From: Myxococcus stipitatus
GTDB lineage: Bacteria > Myxococcota > Myxococcia > Myxococcales > Myxococcaceae
Assembly (NCBI RefSeq): GCF_038561935.1
Contig: NZ_CP102770.1
Location: forward strand, 2,170,001-2,234,000
DNA: 64,000 nt
Direction of reading: 5' to 3'
Both the position numbers and the translations under genes were made by a program. Under the pieces are notes generated by a model. That model had not been told where the DNA came from and searched no databases. It saw only the letters and a program-made list of their open reading frames with translations. Below are positions 26,893-36,025 of this stretch, piece after piece (position 1 is the stretch's first letter; every line of letters begins with the position of its first letter).

Positions 26893-28566
26893 ATGCTGTC
26901 GTCATGGCGTCACTGGCTGGTGGTGTTCTTCCTGGGGCTCGCCGCGTGTGGCGAGGGTGTGGAGCCCCAGGGGGCGGAGGCGCTGAGCGAGCGGCAGGAC
27001 TCGCTCGCCTCCGTGCGTCTGCGTTTGATGGCGGCCAACATCACCAGCGGCAATGGTCAGGACTACAGCCTGGGACACGGTACCCGCATCTTCCAGGGGA
27101 CGGACCCGGACGTGGTGATGATTCAGGAGTTCAACTACGGCTCGAACTCCGCCACGGACATCCGTGCCTTCGTGGACACGGCGTTCGGCCCGCAGTTCGA
27201 GTACTACCGGGAGGGGGGAGCGCAGATTCCCAACGGCATCATCAGCCGCTATCCCATCATCGCCTCGGGCGAGTGGGATGACGCGCAGGTGTCGAACCGC
27301 GACTTCGCGTGGGCGCGCATCGACATCCCCGGGCCCAAGGACCTGTGGGCGGTGAGCGTGCACCTGCTGACGACCAGCGCCAGCGTGCGCAACACGGAGT
27401 CCGCGGCCCTGGTGTCGTTCATCCAGAGCAACGTCCCGGCTGGCGACTACCTGGTCATCGGCGGCGACCTCAACACCGACAGCCGCTCCGAGGCGAGCTT
27501 CTCCACCCTGTCGCGGGTGGTGACCACCGCCGCCCCGTACCCGGCCGACAAGAATGGCAACACCAACACCAACGCCAGCCGCGCCAAGCCGTATGACCAC
27601 GTGCTGGTGGACACGGACCTGCGCCAGGTCCAGACGTCGGTGGTCATCGGCGGCAGCACGTTCTCCGGTGGGCTGGTGGTGGACACGCGCGTGTACACGC
27701 CCATCGCCGAGATTGCCCCCGCGCTCACCTCGGACAGCGCGGCCGCCAGCATGCAGCACATGGCCATCATCAAGGACTTCCTCATTCCCAGTGACACGGT
27801 CGTGTCCACCGTGACGGTGACGTCGCCCAACGGCGGCGAGAGCTGGACGGCGGGCAGCGCGCGCTCCATCACCTGGACGTCGGCGAACGTGACGAACGTG
27901 AAGGTGGAGTACACGCTGGATGGCAGCACGTGGACGGTGCTGTCGGCGAGCACGCCGGCCTCGGCGGGCAGCCTCGCGTGGACGCTGCCGTCCTCGCAGA
28001 GCACGCAGGCCCGGGTGCGCGTGACGGACACGGCCTCCGCCAGCGTCACCGACACCAGCGACGGCGCCTTCGCCATCACCTCGACGGGGGGCGGCACCGG
28101 CGGCCTCATCATCAACGAGGTGCTGGTGAACGAGCTGGGCTCGGACGTCTCGGGTGAGTTCGTGGAGCTGGTGAACACCGGCTCCGCGGCGGTGAGCGTG
28201 GGCGGCTGGACGGTGTGGGACTCCGGGACGATGCGCCACACCTTCCCCGCGGGCACCACGGTGCCCGCCGGGGGCGTGGTGGTGGTGTTCGGCGCGGCGG
28301 CGGGGATTCCCGCGGGCACGCCGGGCGCGGTGGCCTGCTCGACGGGCACGCTGAGCCTGACGAACGGCGGCGACACCGTGTCGGTGCGCAACGCGTCCGG
28401 CACCATCGTGGACTCCGTCACGCTGCCGTCGACGCTGACGGGCACCGATGGCGTCTCCGCGAACCGCAGCCCGGACGTGGGCACGAGCAGCACCTTCGTG
28501 CTCCACACCACCCTGTCCACGCAGGGGACCTCGCCGGGCCGCCGCGCCAACGGCTCGCCGTTCTGA
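26893..28566 (+). CDS. Secreted lipoprotein: EEP-type nuclease/phosphatase with lamin-tail domain
   Basis: 557 aa from an ATG with CAGGAG 9 nt upstream. A signal peptide ends at the lipobox LGLAA-C. Residues about 45-300 form an endonuclease/exonuclease/phosphatase domain with VVMIQEFNYG and VIGGDLNTDS. At the end of this domain the usual SDH is replaced by MQHM, so the aspartate of the catalytic Asp-His pair is missing. Residues about 305-400 look like an Ig-like fold repeat (GGESWTAGS...ITWTS). A C-terminal lamin-tail domain (LIINEVLVNELGSD...EFVELVNTG) ends the protein. Extracellular or surface DNA degradation is the likely role; activity is uncertain because of the substitution. Confidence 0.87.
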   Translation: MLSSWRHWLVVFFLGLAACGEGVEPQGAEALSERQDSLASVRLRLMAANITSGNGQDYSLGHGTRIFQGTDPDVVMIQEFNYGSNSATDIRAFVDTAFGPQFEYYREGGAQIPNGIISRYPIIASGEWDDAQVSNRDFAWARIDIPGPKDLWAVSVHLLTTSASVRNTESAALVSFIQSNVPAGDYLVIGGDLNTDSRSEASFSTLSRVVTTAAPYPADKNGNTNTNASRAKPYDHVLVDTDLRQVQTSVVIGGSTFSGGLVVDTRVYTPIAEIAPALTSDSAAASMQHMAIIKDFLIPSDTVVSTVTVTSPNGGESWTAGSARSITWTSANVTNVKVEYTLDGSTWTVLSASTPASAGSLAWTLPSSQSTQARVRVTDTASASVTDTSDGAFAITSTGGGTGGLIINEVLVNELGSDVSGEFVELVNTGSAAVSVGGWTVWDSGTMRHTFPAGTTVPAGGVVVVFGAAAGIPAGTPGAVACSTGTLSLTNGGDTVSVRNASGTIVDSVTLPSTLTGTDGVSANRSPDVGTSSTFVLHTTLSTQGTSPGRRANGSPF

Positions 28567-28598
28567 CGCCCCCGCTCGCGAGGGTCTTCCGGCCGCCC

Positions 28599-29771
28599 TC
28601 AGTGACGCTCGGGGGCGGTCGACGGGCCGGGGCTCGTGCCTCTCGTGGCGAGCCCCTGGCCGTCCGGCTCACGGCGCGCCTGAGGGCCGGGCGTGGAGGG
28701 GCTGTCGGGGGCCGGGTGGTTGCGGCCGTAGTCGCGCTCGTGGATGCGCACCAGGGCCAGGAAGAAGGCGACGATGAGCGGGCCCAGCAGCAGGCCCACC
28801 GTGCCGAACGCCGCGAGACCTCCGAGCAGCGAGAAGAAGACGATGGCCCCGTGCTGGTGCATGCCGCGCTTGGCGAGCAGCGGCTTGACGATGTTGTCCA
28901 CCAGGCCCACCACCACCGTGCCCCAGATGGCCAGGAAGAGCGCGGCCCAGGGGTGTCCGCTGAAGAACATCAACGCCGCGGCCACCAGCACGACGACGGC
29001 GGCGCCGACGGCGGGGATGAGCGCGAGGAAGAAGGTGACGCCCGCGAAGAACAGCGGCGCGGGCACCCGGGCAATGAGGAAGCCGATGAGCGCGGCCAGG
29101 GCCTGCACCCCCGCGGTGGCCAGGGAGGAGAGCAGCACGGCGCCGGACACGCTGCGGAACTCGCGCATGATCTCCAGCGTCTCGCCGGGCCGCAGCGGGG
29201 ACACGCTCTCCAGCCACTCCACCAGTTCCTTCCCGTCCGTGAGGAAGAAGAAGAGGGCGATGAGCATCATCACCGTCTGGAAGGCGATGGAGCCCGTCGC
29301 CGCCACCGCCCCCGTCACCGCGCGCGCCGCCGACGCGCTCTGGCTGCTCACCTGCTGCTGGATTCGCTGGTCCAGGTCCACCTCCTCCACGGGCAGGCGC
29401 TTCACCAGGCTCTCCACGCCCTTTCGCACGGGCTCCGGCAGCTTCTGCACCAGTCCCTCCACGCCCTCCTGCTGCACCGTCCGGGTGACGAACTGCGCGC
29501 CAGAGGACACCTCGGCGACGATGAAGGCGGTGAAGCCTCCCACCGGGATGAGCAGCGCGAGGATGACCGCCGTGCACACCAGTCCCGCGGAGACATTCTT
29601 GCGCCCGCGCAGCTTGCGGCTGAGCCAGCTGTGCACGCCGTAGAGCGCCCCCGCCAGCACCGCCGCCAGGAAGAAGGCCTTGGCGAAGGGCTGGATGACG
29701 ACGGCCAGGAGCAGGATGGACAGCAGGATGAGGCCGGTGAACACACGCCGGGCGGTCTGCTCTGATGCCAT
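28599..29771 (-). CDS. AI-2E family transporter/permease
   Basis: 390 aa from the ATG at 29771 (a TTG at 29780 is the longer option). Eight or so membrane helices, with a soluble stretch between about residues 70 and 170 and the family hallmark GLVDNIVKPLLAKRG near the C-terminus. AI-2E proteins include the TqsA autoinducer exporter and Na+/H+ antiporters; substrate is not predictable. The C-terminal 45 residues are polar and Pro/Arg-rich. Convergent with the lamin-tail lipoprotein (32-bp gap). Confidence 0.9.
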   Translation of the reverse strand: MASEQTARRVFTGLILLSILLLAVVIQPFAKAFFLAAVLAGALYGVHSWLSRKLRGRKNVSAGLVCTAVILALLIPVGGFTAFIVAEVSSGAQFVTRTVQQEGVEGLVQKLPEPVRKGVESLVKRLPVEEVDLDQRIQQQVSSQSASAARAVTGAVAATGSIAFQTVMMLIALFFFLTDGKELVEWLESVSPLRPGETLEIMREFRSVSGAVLLSSLATAGVQALAALIGFLIARVPAPLFFAGVTFFLALIPAVGAAVVVLVAAALMFFSGHPWAALFLAIWGTVVVGLVDNIVKPLLAKRGMHQHGAIVFFSLLGGLAAFGTVGLLLGPLIVAFFLALVRIHERDYGRNHPAPDSPSTPGPQARREPDGQGLATRGTSPGPSTAPERH

Positions 29772-29890
29772 GAAGGCCAAGCTAGGGATGGTTCGCCAGG
29801 AGGGAAGGGGGAGGTATCCCCAGGCCCGCCCCCCAGGTCTCCGAAGGAGAAGACTTGGGCTCGGCTCCCAGGCGGCTAGAGTGGCGCGCC

Positions 29891-30307
29891 ATGCCGCCTC
29901 TTGAATCGACTCAGTTCACCGCGTGGCTGCTCCAGGCGCTCTGCGCCGCCTTCCTCGCCATCCTCTTCCTCCAGTCCGGTGTGGACAAGGTGGTGGACTG
30001 GAAGGGCAACCTGGGCTGGCTCACGGGCCACTTCGCCAAGAGCCCCCTGAGGGGCGTGGTGCCGCTCATGCTCGGGGTCATCACCCTGATGGAGCTGGCC
30101 TCGGGCGCGCTCAGCGCCGCAGGCCTCGTGTCGCTCGTCGCCTCCGGCGGCGCGACCCTGGCCTTCTGGGGGGCGGTTGCGTCCGCCCTCTCGCTGGTGT
30201 GTCTCTTCTTCGGCCAGCGCATGGCCAAGGACTACGCGGGCGCGGGCGGGCTGGTGCCGTACTTCCTGCTGTCGCTCGCGGCCATCTACGTCACGCGCAT
30301 GTCCTGA
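29891..30307 (+). CDS. DoxX-like membrane protein
   Basis: 138 aa with four membrane helices, the DoxX/SURF4-like layout. The opening helix contains AAFLAILFLQSGVDKVVDWKGN, matching the family's F-x-x-G-x-x-K start, and a glycine-rich third helix follows. DoxX proteins are linked to quinone and thiol-redox membrane functions in some bacteria, but for this member the role is unknown. Its ATG follows the divergent AI-2E gene by 119 bp. Its stop is 13 bp before the convergent ThrE stop. Confidence 0.75.
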   Translation: MPPLESTQFTAWLLQALCAAFLAILFLQSGVDKVVDWKGNLGWLTGHFAKSPLRGVVPLMLGVITLMELASGALSAAGLVSLVASGGATLAFWGAVASALSLVCLFFGQRMAKDYAGAGGLVPYFLLSLAAIYVTRMS

Positions 30308-30320
30308 GGGCTTCCGGCCC

Positions 30321-31571
30321 TCAGAGCACCTTGCGCGGGGGGACCAGGGCGTTGGCGGACAGGAGTCCGGCCACCAGCGCCACGGCCACCATCAGCATGT
30401 TGAAGGCCGTGTCCACGCCGGCCACCACGTCCCGCTCCAGCAGCGAGGACAGGCTGCGGAAGCCCACGCTGCCGGGCACCAGCAGCATCAGTCCCGGCAC
30501 GACGATGGTGACGGAGGGCTTGTTGCGCAGCCGCGCCAGCGTGTTGCCGCCGATGCCCAGCAGGACCGCGCCCACGAAGGCGCCGAGCTGCGGACCCAAC
30601 AGCCCCGAGCTCACCCGGGCCCCGAGGAACGCGAAGGTTCCCGCCGCGGCAATCCAGCCCCAGTCGCGAGGCCGCGCGCGGAACAGCACGCCGATGGCCA
30701 CGCCCGCCACCGCCAGGGACAGCGCCTGGGTCCAGGTGGGGAGCGGCAGGGGCGGCGGGACGACGGGCGGCGGCGGCAGCACTTCCGCGAGCCGGCTGCC
30801 GAGCGCCACTCCGAAACCCAGTTGCAGGAAGACGACGGCGGCGCCGGTGAGGCGCGAGGTCCCGGAGATGAGGTGGCGCGTCGCCAGCTCGTTGAGGGCC
30901 ACCGTCAGCGTGAGGCCGGGCAACAGGACGATGAGGCCCGCCAGCGTGGCGACCTGAATCGACATCGTGCCCAGGAAGCTCGCGGCGAGGACGGCGAGCG
31001 ACGAGGAGAGGATGGCGGCGACGGGCTCCAGCACGCGCGCGGAGGACGGCTGCCGCTGCGTCACCTCGCTCAGGATGCCGATGAGCAGGCTGCTCACCGT
31101 GGCGACCGCCATCTCCTTCAGCCCACCGCCGAAGAGACGGGCGCCGGCTCCTCCGGCCAGGGCCCAGCAGAGGACTTGAAGCACCGGCCCGAAGCGCGGC
31201 GGCCGGGCGAGGATGGCCTCCACGCGCAGCGCGCCCTCCGCGGGCGACAGGCGGGCGTGGATGACGTCATCGGCGAGCACGTCCAGCAGCGTCAGCCGCT
31301 CCAGGTCCATGTCCCCGGGCTCCACGCGGATGAGGCTGGTGCGCAGCGCCTCCGGAGGGCCGAAGGACGCGAAGAGGGAGGTGGGGGTGGAGAAGAATCT
31401 CCCCTCGAGGCCCAGCCGGCCCGACACGCGCTTCATCAGGTCCTCCAGGCGGTGCGCGGGGGTTCCGTAGCGGTGCAGGGCTTCGGCCAGGCGCAGCGCG
31501 AAAGCGACGGAGGGGCCCGAGGGCGGCGGGTGGCGCTGGAGGGATTCGGCGATTTCAGGGGGAACAGCCAC
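30321..31571 (-). CDS. Threonine/serine exporter family protein (ThrE)
   Basis: 416 aa from a GTG at 31571. The N-terminal part (about 20-140) is the soluble ThrE domain (AEALHRYGTPAHRLEDLM and a DVLADDVIHARLSPAEG stretch); ten membrane helices follow in two sets, so both the ThrE and ThrE_2 parts are in one chain, as in Corynebacterium ThrE. It exports threonine and serine by proton antiport, or a related small metabolite. A Pro-rich loop (PPPPVVPPPLPLP) links the two membrane halves. The upstream frame extends further without similarity, and no ribosome site marks the start clearly. Confidence 0.88.
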   Translation of the reverse strand: MAVPPEIAESLQRHPPPSGPSVAFALRLAEALHRYGTPAHRLEDLMKRVSGRLGLEGRFFSTPTSLFASFGPPEALRTSLIRVEPGDMDLERLTLLDVLADDVIHARLSPAEGALRVEAILARPPRFGPVLQVLCWALAGGAGARLFGGGLKEMAVATVSSLLIGILSEVTQRQPSSARVLEPVAAILSSSLAVLAASFLGTMSIQVATLAGLIVLLPGLTLTVALNELATRHLISGTSRLTGAAVVFLQLGFGVALGSRLAEVLPPPPVVPPPLPLPTWTQALSLAVAGVAIGVLFRARPRDWGWIAAAGTFAFLGARVSSGLLGPQLGAFVGAVLLGIGGNTLARLRNKPSVTIVVPGLMLLVPGSVGFRSLSSLLERDVVAGVDTAFNMLMVAVALVAGLLSANALVPPRKVL

Positions 31572-31718
31572 GAGGCCGCAATGGCAGAGGGCGGCGGGTG
31601 GAGTCAAATCGTGACATGCGGGTGTCCGCCTGTCCGCCGGGGTCTCCGTGGAGAAGCTCTCATTGGTTCTCCAATGTGAACATGGGATGTCGGGGTGGAG
31701 AGGCAAGGAGACGAGTGG

Positions 31719-32528
31719 ATGGCGCGGAGGAGCAAGACGCCCCGGTGGCTGGAAGCGGCGCGGCGGCGGGGCACCGAAGTCGTGCCCGAGGGAGGCCGGG
31801 CGGACTGGCTGGCGCGGGCCTTGGGGCGGGCGGGGGTGATGCCCCGAGCCTCCGCCGAGGACGCCATCCGGGCGGGGCGGGTGGAGGTGGATGGCCGGGT
31901 GGAGGTGGAGCCCTTCGCGCCGGTGGGACCCCAGAGCGTGGTGCGAGTGGATGGGCGGGAGTGCTCGCTGGACGCACGGGTGTGGGTGTTGATGTTCCAC
32001 AAGCCCGCGGGGCCGGTGGTGCACGGCTCGGACCCGGAGGGCGTGGGCACGGTGTTCGAGCGGCTGCGCGCGGTGCTGCCGGAGTCACTCCAGGGTTACG
32101 AGTGGTACGCGGTGGGCCGGCTGGACCGGGACACCACGGGGTTGCTGTTGTTCACCAATGACGAGCGGTTCGTTCGTCACGGCACGGCTCCGGAGACGCA
32201 CCTGCCCAAGCGCTACGTGGCGCGGGTGGAGGGGCGTCCGGGAGAGGTGGCGCTGCAGCGGCTCCGGGAGGGCCTGGCGCTGGAGGATGGGCCGACGCGT
32301 CCGGCGGAGGCTCGGCTGCGTGAGGTGGACGTGGTGGAGCTCACGCTGACGGAAGGGCGGCACCATCAGGTGAAGCGGATGCTCGCGGCGGTGGGGCATC
32401 CGGTGGTGACACTGCACCGAGAGGCGGTGGGGCGCGTGGTGCTGGATGTGCCCGAGGGGGTGTTTCGCGCGCTGCGTGACGAGGAGGTGTCGGCGGGGTT
32501 GGGGTTCGCCCTGAAGCAAGGCGCCTGA
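31719..32528 (+). CDS. RsuA/RluB/E/F-family pseudouridine synthase
   Basis: 269 aa from an ATG with AAGGAG 8 nt upstream. An S4 RNA-binding domain (about 28-90; IRAGRVEVDG) precedes the catalytic domain. The active-site aspartate is D136 in GRLDRDTTGLLLFTND, and the C-terminal LTEGRHHQVKRMLAAVGHPV is complete. It isomerises a specific uridine in 16S or 23S rRNA to pseudouridine; which one cannot be said. The N-terminal 25 residues are basic and unusual in length. Confidence 0.93.
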   Translation: MARRSKTPRWLEAARRRGTEVVPEGGRADWLARALGRAGVMPRASAEDAIRAGRVEVDGRVEVEPFAPVGPQSVVRVDGRECSLDARVWVLMFHKPAGPVVHGSDPEGVGTVFERLRAVLPESLQGYEWYAVGRLDRDTTGLLLFTNDERFVRHGTAPETHLPKRYVARVEGRPGEVALQRLREGLALEDGPTRPAEARLREVDVVELTLTEGRHHQVKRMLAAVGHPVVTLHREAVGRVVLDVPEGVFRALRDEEVSAGLGFALKQGA

Positions 32529-32558
32529 CTTTCGCGGACGCGGACCCTGCCTGGGGCG

Positions 32559-33140
32559 TCACGGTTCGCGACGGTTGCCGAAGCAGGACAGGACGGCCTC
32601 GAGGACCGCGGGCTCGCGTGGGTTGTTGAAGTGGCGAGCACCGGGGATGACTCGGACCTCGGCGCCCAGGTGCTCCTCCCAGAGCTGGCGGTTGCGTCGC
32701 CAGTCGGGGGTGAACGGGTCTCCGTCCGAGAGCAGGACGACACAGCGGCCCATTGCGGCGCGGACGCGAGCGAAGTCGATGGGCGTGTCCAACCAGGGGC
32801 GCAGCGCGTCCCAGCGTCTGGCGACCTCGAACCAGCCCGCGACGAACACCGCGCCGTCCACGCGGTACCCCTCTGGAAGTGTCTCGAGAAAACGGAGGAT
32901 GGCCTGACACCCCACGCTGTGGCCCAGGAACACGGTGGACGCGTCCGGCACGGGACCGAGGGTTTGCGTGAGCGTGGAGACCCACCTGTCGATGGTGGGC
33001 GCGCTGGGCTGGGGCATGTCCAGCGTGAGGACAGTGTCGAAGGCCGCTGGCGGTTGTCGCAGCCGCTCGGAGAGCCACGGGTAGAAGTCGGTGTTGGGGC
33101 GGCCATCCCAGCGATGAACGATGACGAGCGAGCGGCTCAT
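32559..33140 (-). CDS. RBBP9/YdeN-type serine hydrolase
   Basis: 193 aa, an alpha/beta hydrolase with nucleophile S75 in LGHSVGCQA, a probable acid in LLSDGDPFTP and the catalytic histidine in GARHFNNP, which fits the RBBP9 family. Substrate unknown. Its ATG overlaps the stop of the class IV aminotransferase gene (ATGA), so it is translationally coupled to the chorismate-amination operon and is its last gene. That coupling suggests it acts on a product or intermediate of the same pathway (inference). Confidence 0.88.
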   Translation of the reverse strand: MSRSLVIVHRWDGRPNTDFYPWLSERLRQPPAAFDTVLTLDMPQPSAPTIDRWVSTLTQTLGPVPDASTVFLGHSVGCQAILRFLETLPEGYRVDGAVFVAGWFEVARRWDALRPWLDTPIDFARVRAAMGRCVVLLSDGDPFTPDWRRNRQLWEEHLGAEVRVIPGARHFNNPREPAVLEAVLSCFGNRREP

Positions 33141-33961
33141 GGTTCCTGCGCCGCCATGCGGAGCACATGGGCTCGCATGCGCTCCGCCACTGAGAGGCTG
33201 TCAGGCAGGGCCCGCCCCAGCAGCCGCGTGACGCCCGTGACGAGCACGGCGGAGTTGGTGAAGACACAGGCCCGCGCCTCCGCGAGCCGCGTGAGTGGCA
33301 GCGCTTGCTCCACCACGGGCAGGCCATCGAGATGTCCCGCCTCCAGGAGCACCTGGCGGATGATGCCGGGCAGGCAGGGTGCATCGAGCGGCGGCGTGAC
33401 GAGCTGGCCGTCGAGGAGGGCGAACAGGTTCGCGGTGGGAAGCTCGCACACGTGGCCACGCTCGTTGGCCAGCAGGGGCATGCTCGCCATGAGGGTGTAC
33501 TGGCGGAAGTAGGACAGGCCCTTGTGGTTGGGCGTGGACTCACCGTGGCGATACGCCCCTGGCTCCGTCGAGTCCACCGCGCGGCCCTCTCGCTGGAGTC
33601 GCTCCGCATCCGGCGAGGGAGGTCGCAGGGTGAGCAGGAGCTTTCCGTCGCTCGCGGCCAGCTTGCCCACCCCCGTGAAGCGGGGGCCGAGCGCGGTGTC
33701 GGCATCCAGGCATCGGCGCAACGTGTCTCGCACGGCCTCCTCGCGAATCACTTCGGGCGGCGGAGCTCGGACCGTGGAGGAGTAGGCCGCGACACTCGCG
33801 GAGAGCCGGGCCAGATGTCGCGAGAGGAACAGCGGTGTCCCGCCGTCGATGCGGAACGTGGTGAAGAACCCCGCACCAAAGAAGAAGCCCTGGGCGAAGT
33901 CGTGCAGTCGCACGTCCTCCCAGCGCTTCACTTCGCCATTCACCGCCACCGTGGAGAACAT
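33137..33961 (-). CDS. pabC: Class IV aminotransferase (4-amino-4-deoxychorismate lyase-like)
   Basis: 274 aa from an ATG with AAGGAG 6 nt upstream. Fold type IV PLP protein: the cofactor lysine is in TPNHKGLSYFR, and the phosphate-binding C-terminal region begins ELPTANLFALLDG and LPGIIRQVLLEAG. Placement directly after a chorismate amidotransferase pair points to PabC, which releases 4-aminobenzoate and pyruvate from aminodeoxychorismate. Branched-chain or D-amino-acid aminotransferases share the fold, so the name depends on context. It lies 10 bp after the amidotransferase gene and overlaps the hydrolase gene downstream. Confidence 0.8.
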   Translation of the reverse strand: MFSTVAVNGEVKRWEDVRLHDFAQGFFFGAGFFTTFRIDGGTPLFLSRHLARLSASVAAYSSTVRAPPPEVIREEAVRDTLRRCLDADTALGPRFTGVGKLAASDGKLLLTLRPPSPDAERLQREGRAVDSTEPGAYRHGESTPNHKGLSYFRQYTLMASMPLLANERGHVCELPTANLFALLDGQLVTPPLDAPCLPGIIRQVLLEAGHLDGLPVVEQALPLTRLAEARACVFTNSAVLVTGVTRLLGRALPDSLSVAERMRAHVLRMAAQEP

Positions 33962-33971
33962 GGAGGCTCCT

Positions 33972-34535
33972 TCAAGCCGCGAGGAAGTTGGCGAGGAGTC
34001 GAGGGCCGTGGGTGGTGAGGAAGGACTCGGGATGGAACTGGACACCTTCCAGTCCCGGCAGCTCCCGGTGGCGCATGCCCATGATGAGCCCCTCATGCCA
34101 CGCCGTCACTTCCAGGCAGTCCGGAAGGCTCTCCCGGTCCACGACCAGCGAGTGATAGCGCGCGGCGGTGAACGGGTCTGGCAGCTCGCGGAAGACGCCT
34201 TGCCCCGCGTGGCGCACGTCCGCCGTCTTCCCATGCACCGGCACGGGTGCCCGCACGACCTTCGCGCCGAAGACCTGCCCGAGGCACTGGTGTCCCAGAC
34301 ACACGCCGAGCAATGGCACACGACCGCCGAAGGCTCGGATGACCTCCAGCGAGATGCCCGCGTCATCGGGTGTCCCTGGGCCCGGGGAGATGACGATGCG
34401 CTCGGGCTGGAGCGCTTCGATGTCCGCCACGGTGAGGGCGTCATTGCGCACCACCTTCAAGCGCGCCCCCTGCGCCCCGAGCGCCTGGACGAGGTTGAAG
34501 GTGAACGAGTCGAAGTTGTCGATGAGGAGAATCAT
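33972..34535 (-). CDS. pabA/trpG: Glutamine amidotransferase subunit of anthranilate/aminodeoxychorismate synthase
   Basis: 187 aa class I amidotransferase. Catalytic triad: C79 in GVCLGHQ, H168 and E170 in VQFHPES. It hydrolyses glutamine and channels ammonia to component I. TrpG and PabA cannot be separated by sequence and in many bacteria one protein serves both pathways. The ATG at 34535 overlaps the component I stop (ATGA), so the two subunits are made in a fixed ratio. Confidence 0.93.
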   Translation of the reverse strand: MILLIDNFDSFTFNLVQALGAQGARLKVVRNDALTVADIEALQPERIVISPGPGTPDDAGISLEVIRAFGGRVPLLGVCLGHQCLGQVFGAKVVRAPVPVHGKTADVRHAGQGVFRELPDPFTAARYHSLVVDRESLPDCLEVTAWHEGLIMGMRHRELPGLEGVQFHPESFLTTHGPRLLANFLAA

Positions 34536-35983
34536 CGCGCCCCCCTGCTCGCGGAGAGCGCCAGCAATTGCGAGCGTGCCTTGTTGAGCGTCTCTTTGTA
34601 TTCCTGTCGCGCCTGCGAATCGTGGACGATGCCACCGCCCACCTGCGCATAGGCCCGCCCGTCCTTCACGAGCAGCGTGCGGATGACGATGTTCAGGTCC
34701 AGGTCCCCCGTGAAGGACAGGTAGCCGAGGGAGCCCGTGTAGAGCCCTCGCGTCTGGGGCTCCAGCTCGGTGATGAGCTGCATGGTGCGAATCTTCGGCA
34801 CGCCCGTGATGGTCCCACCGGGGAACAGCGCCCCCACGACGTCGAGGGGCTCGACGCCTGGAGCGAGCTGTCCTGTCACCTCCGACTCGATGTGCAGGAC
34901 GTGGGCGTACTCGACGATCTCCATCAGCTTCGCCACCTCGACGGTGCCATAGGCACAGACGCGTCCCAGGTCATTGCGCTCCAGGTCGACGAGCATCGCG
35001 TGCTCGGCGCGCTCCTTCTCGCTGGTGCGCAGTTCGTGGACGAAGCGGGCCTCCTCCTCGGCGGTCCCCCTGCGACGCGTCCCCGCGATGGGGCGGGTGA
35101 TGGCGCGCCCTTGCTCTACTCGGACGAGCCGCTCCGGGGAGGCACTCACGACCTGGAAGCCGTCCCCTTCGAGGTAGCTGGCGAAGTGGACGGGGTTCGT
35201 GGCGGACAGCGTCTCGTAGAGCGCCAGGGACTCGCCAGGGAAGTCCACCTCCAGCCGCTGCGAGAGATTGACCTGATACGTGTCCCCCGCGCGGATGTAC
35301 TCGCGCACCCGCTCCACCGCGTCCAGGTAGTCCGGCTGGGTGAAGTTGGAGCGCGCTTCGGCGAGGGGCGTGCCCGGGTCGGGCGGCGCGGGAAGTGGCG
35401 TCGCGATGGCCTGGCGCACGTGGGCTTCGAGCGCATCCAGGCGCTGCTGACACATCGCCCAGTCCGCTCCCGTGGCGATGGCGAGCAGGTGCCCTTCGAG
35501 GTGGTCCACCGCGAGGAAGGTGTCCACGAAGGACAAGGCGATGTCGGGCAGCTTCAGGTCGTCGCGCGGATGACGTGGGAGCGATTCGAAGTAGTGCCGG
35601 GCTTCGTAGGCGAAGAAGCCCACGGCGCCGCCGAGGAACAGGGGGAGTCCGGGCTGGCTGACGCCGCGCCACTCCCTGAGCAGCTCGCGGAGCGTCTCCA
35701 GCGGGGTGCCTGGCTGGAGCAGGTCATCGACGAAGCACTGCGCGTTCTTCGCGGAGAAGCGAAGGAAGGGCTCGGCGCCGACGAACGAGTAGCGCCCCTC
35801 CGCGCTCACGCGCGTGCTCTCCAGCAGGAACCGGTGCCCGGGCGGCAGGGCTCGCAGCAGGTCCACGGGCCGGAGGGCTCCAGGCTCGAGCCGTCGATAC
35901 ACGGGGACCTGGTTGTAGCCCTGGGCCACGAGCGCATCGAAGCGCTCGCGGTCCAACGGAGGAGGAAGCGGCCGGGTGCTCAT
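34532..35983 (-). CDS. Chorismate-utilising component I (anthranilate / aminodeoxychorismate synthase)
   Basis: 483 aa. The catalytic domain is complete: [41 protein letters not shown] and the C-terminal GGGIVHDSQ. Position A300 in PIAGT is alanine as in TrpE; PabB enzymes normally have lysine there (PIKGT), which forms a covalent intermediate. The N-terminus has FLLEST, like the tryptophan-binding LLES motif of TrpE. By contrast, the class IV aminotransferase in the operon implies 4-aminobenzoate. So the protein reads as anthranilate-synthase-like while the context reads as pab; the name is left open. It is the first gene of a four-gene coupled operon. Confidence 0.88.
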   Translation of the reverse strand: MSTRPLPPPLDRERFDALVAQGYNQVPVYRRLEPGALRPVDLLRALPPGHRFLLESTRVSAEGRYSFVGAEPFLRFSAKNAQCFVDDLLQPGTPLETLRELLREWRGVSQPGLPLFLGGAVGFFAYEARHYFESLPRHPRDDLKLPDIALSFVDTFLAVDHLEGHLLAIATGADWAMCQQRLDALEAHVRQAIATPLPAPPDPGTPLAEARSNFTQPDYLDAVERVREYIRAGDTYQVNLSQRLEVDFPGESLALYETLSATNPVHFASYLEGDGFQVVSASPERLVRVEQGRAITRPIAGTRRRGTAEEEARFVHELRTSEKERAEHAMLVDLERNDLGRVCAYGTVEVAKLMEIVEYAHVLHIESEVTGQLAPGVEPLDVVGALFPGGTITGVPKIRTMQLITELEPQTRGLYTGSLGYLSFTGDLDLNIVIRTLLVKDGRAYAQVGGGIVHDSQARQEYKETLNKARSQLLALSASRGAR

Positions 35984-36025
35984 TCCGACGCGCTTCCTAG
36001 CAGGAACTCGACCCTCCCGTTCAGC

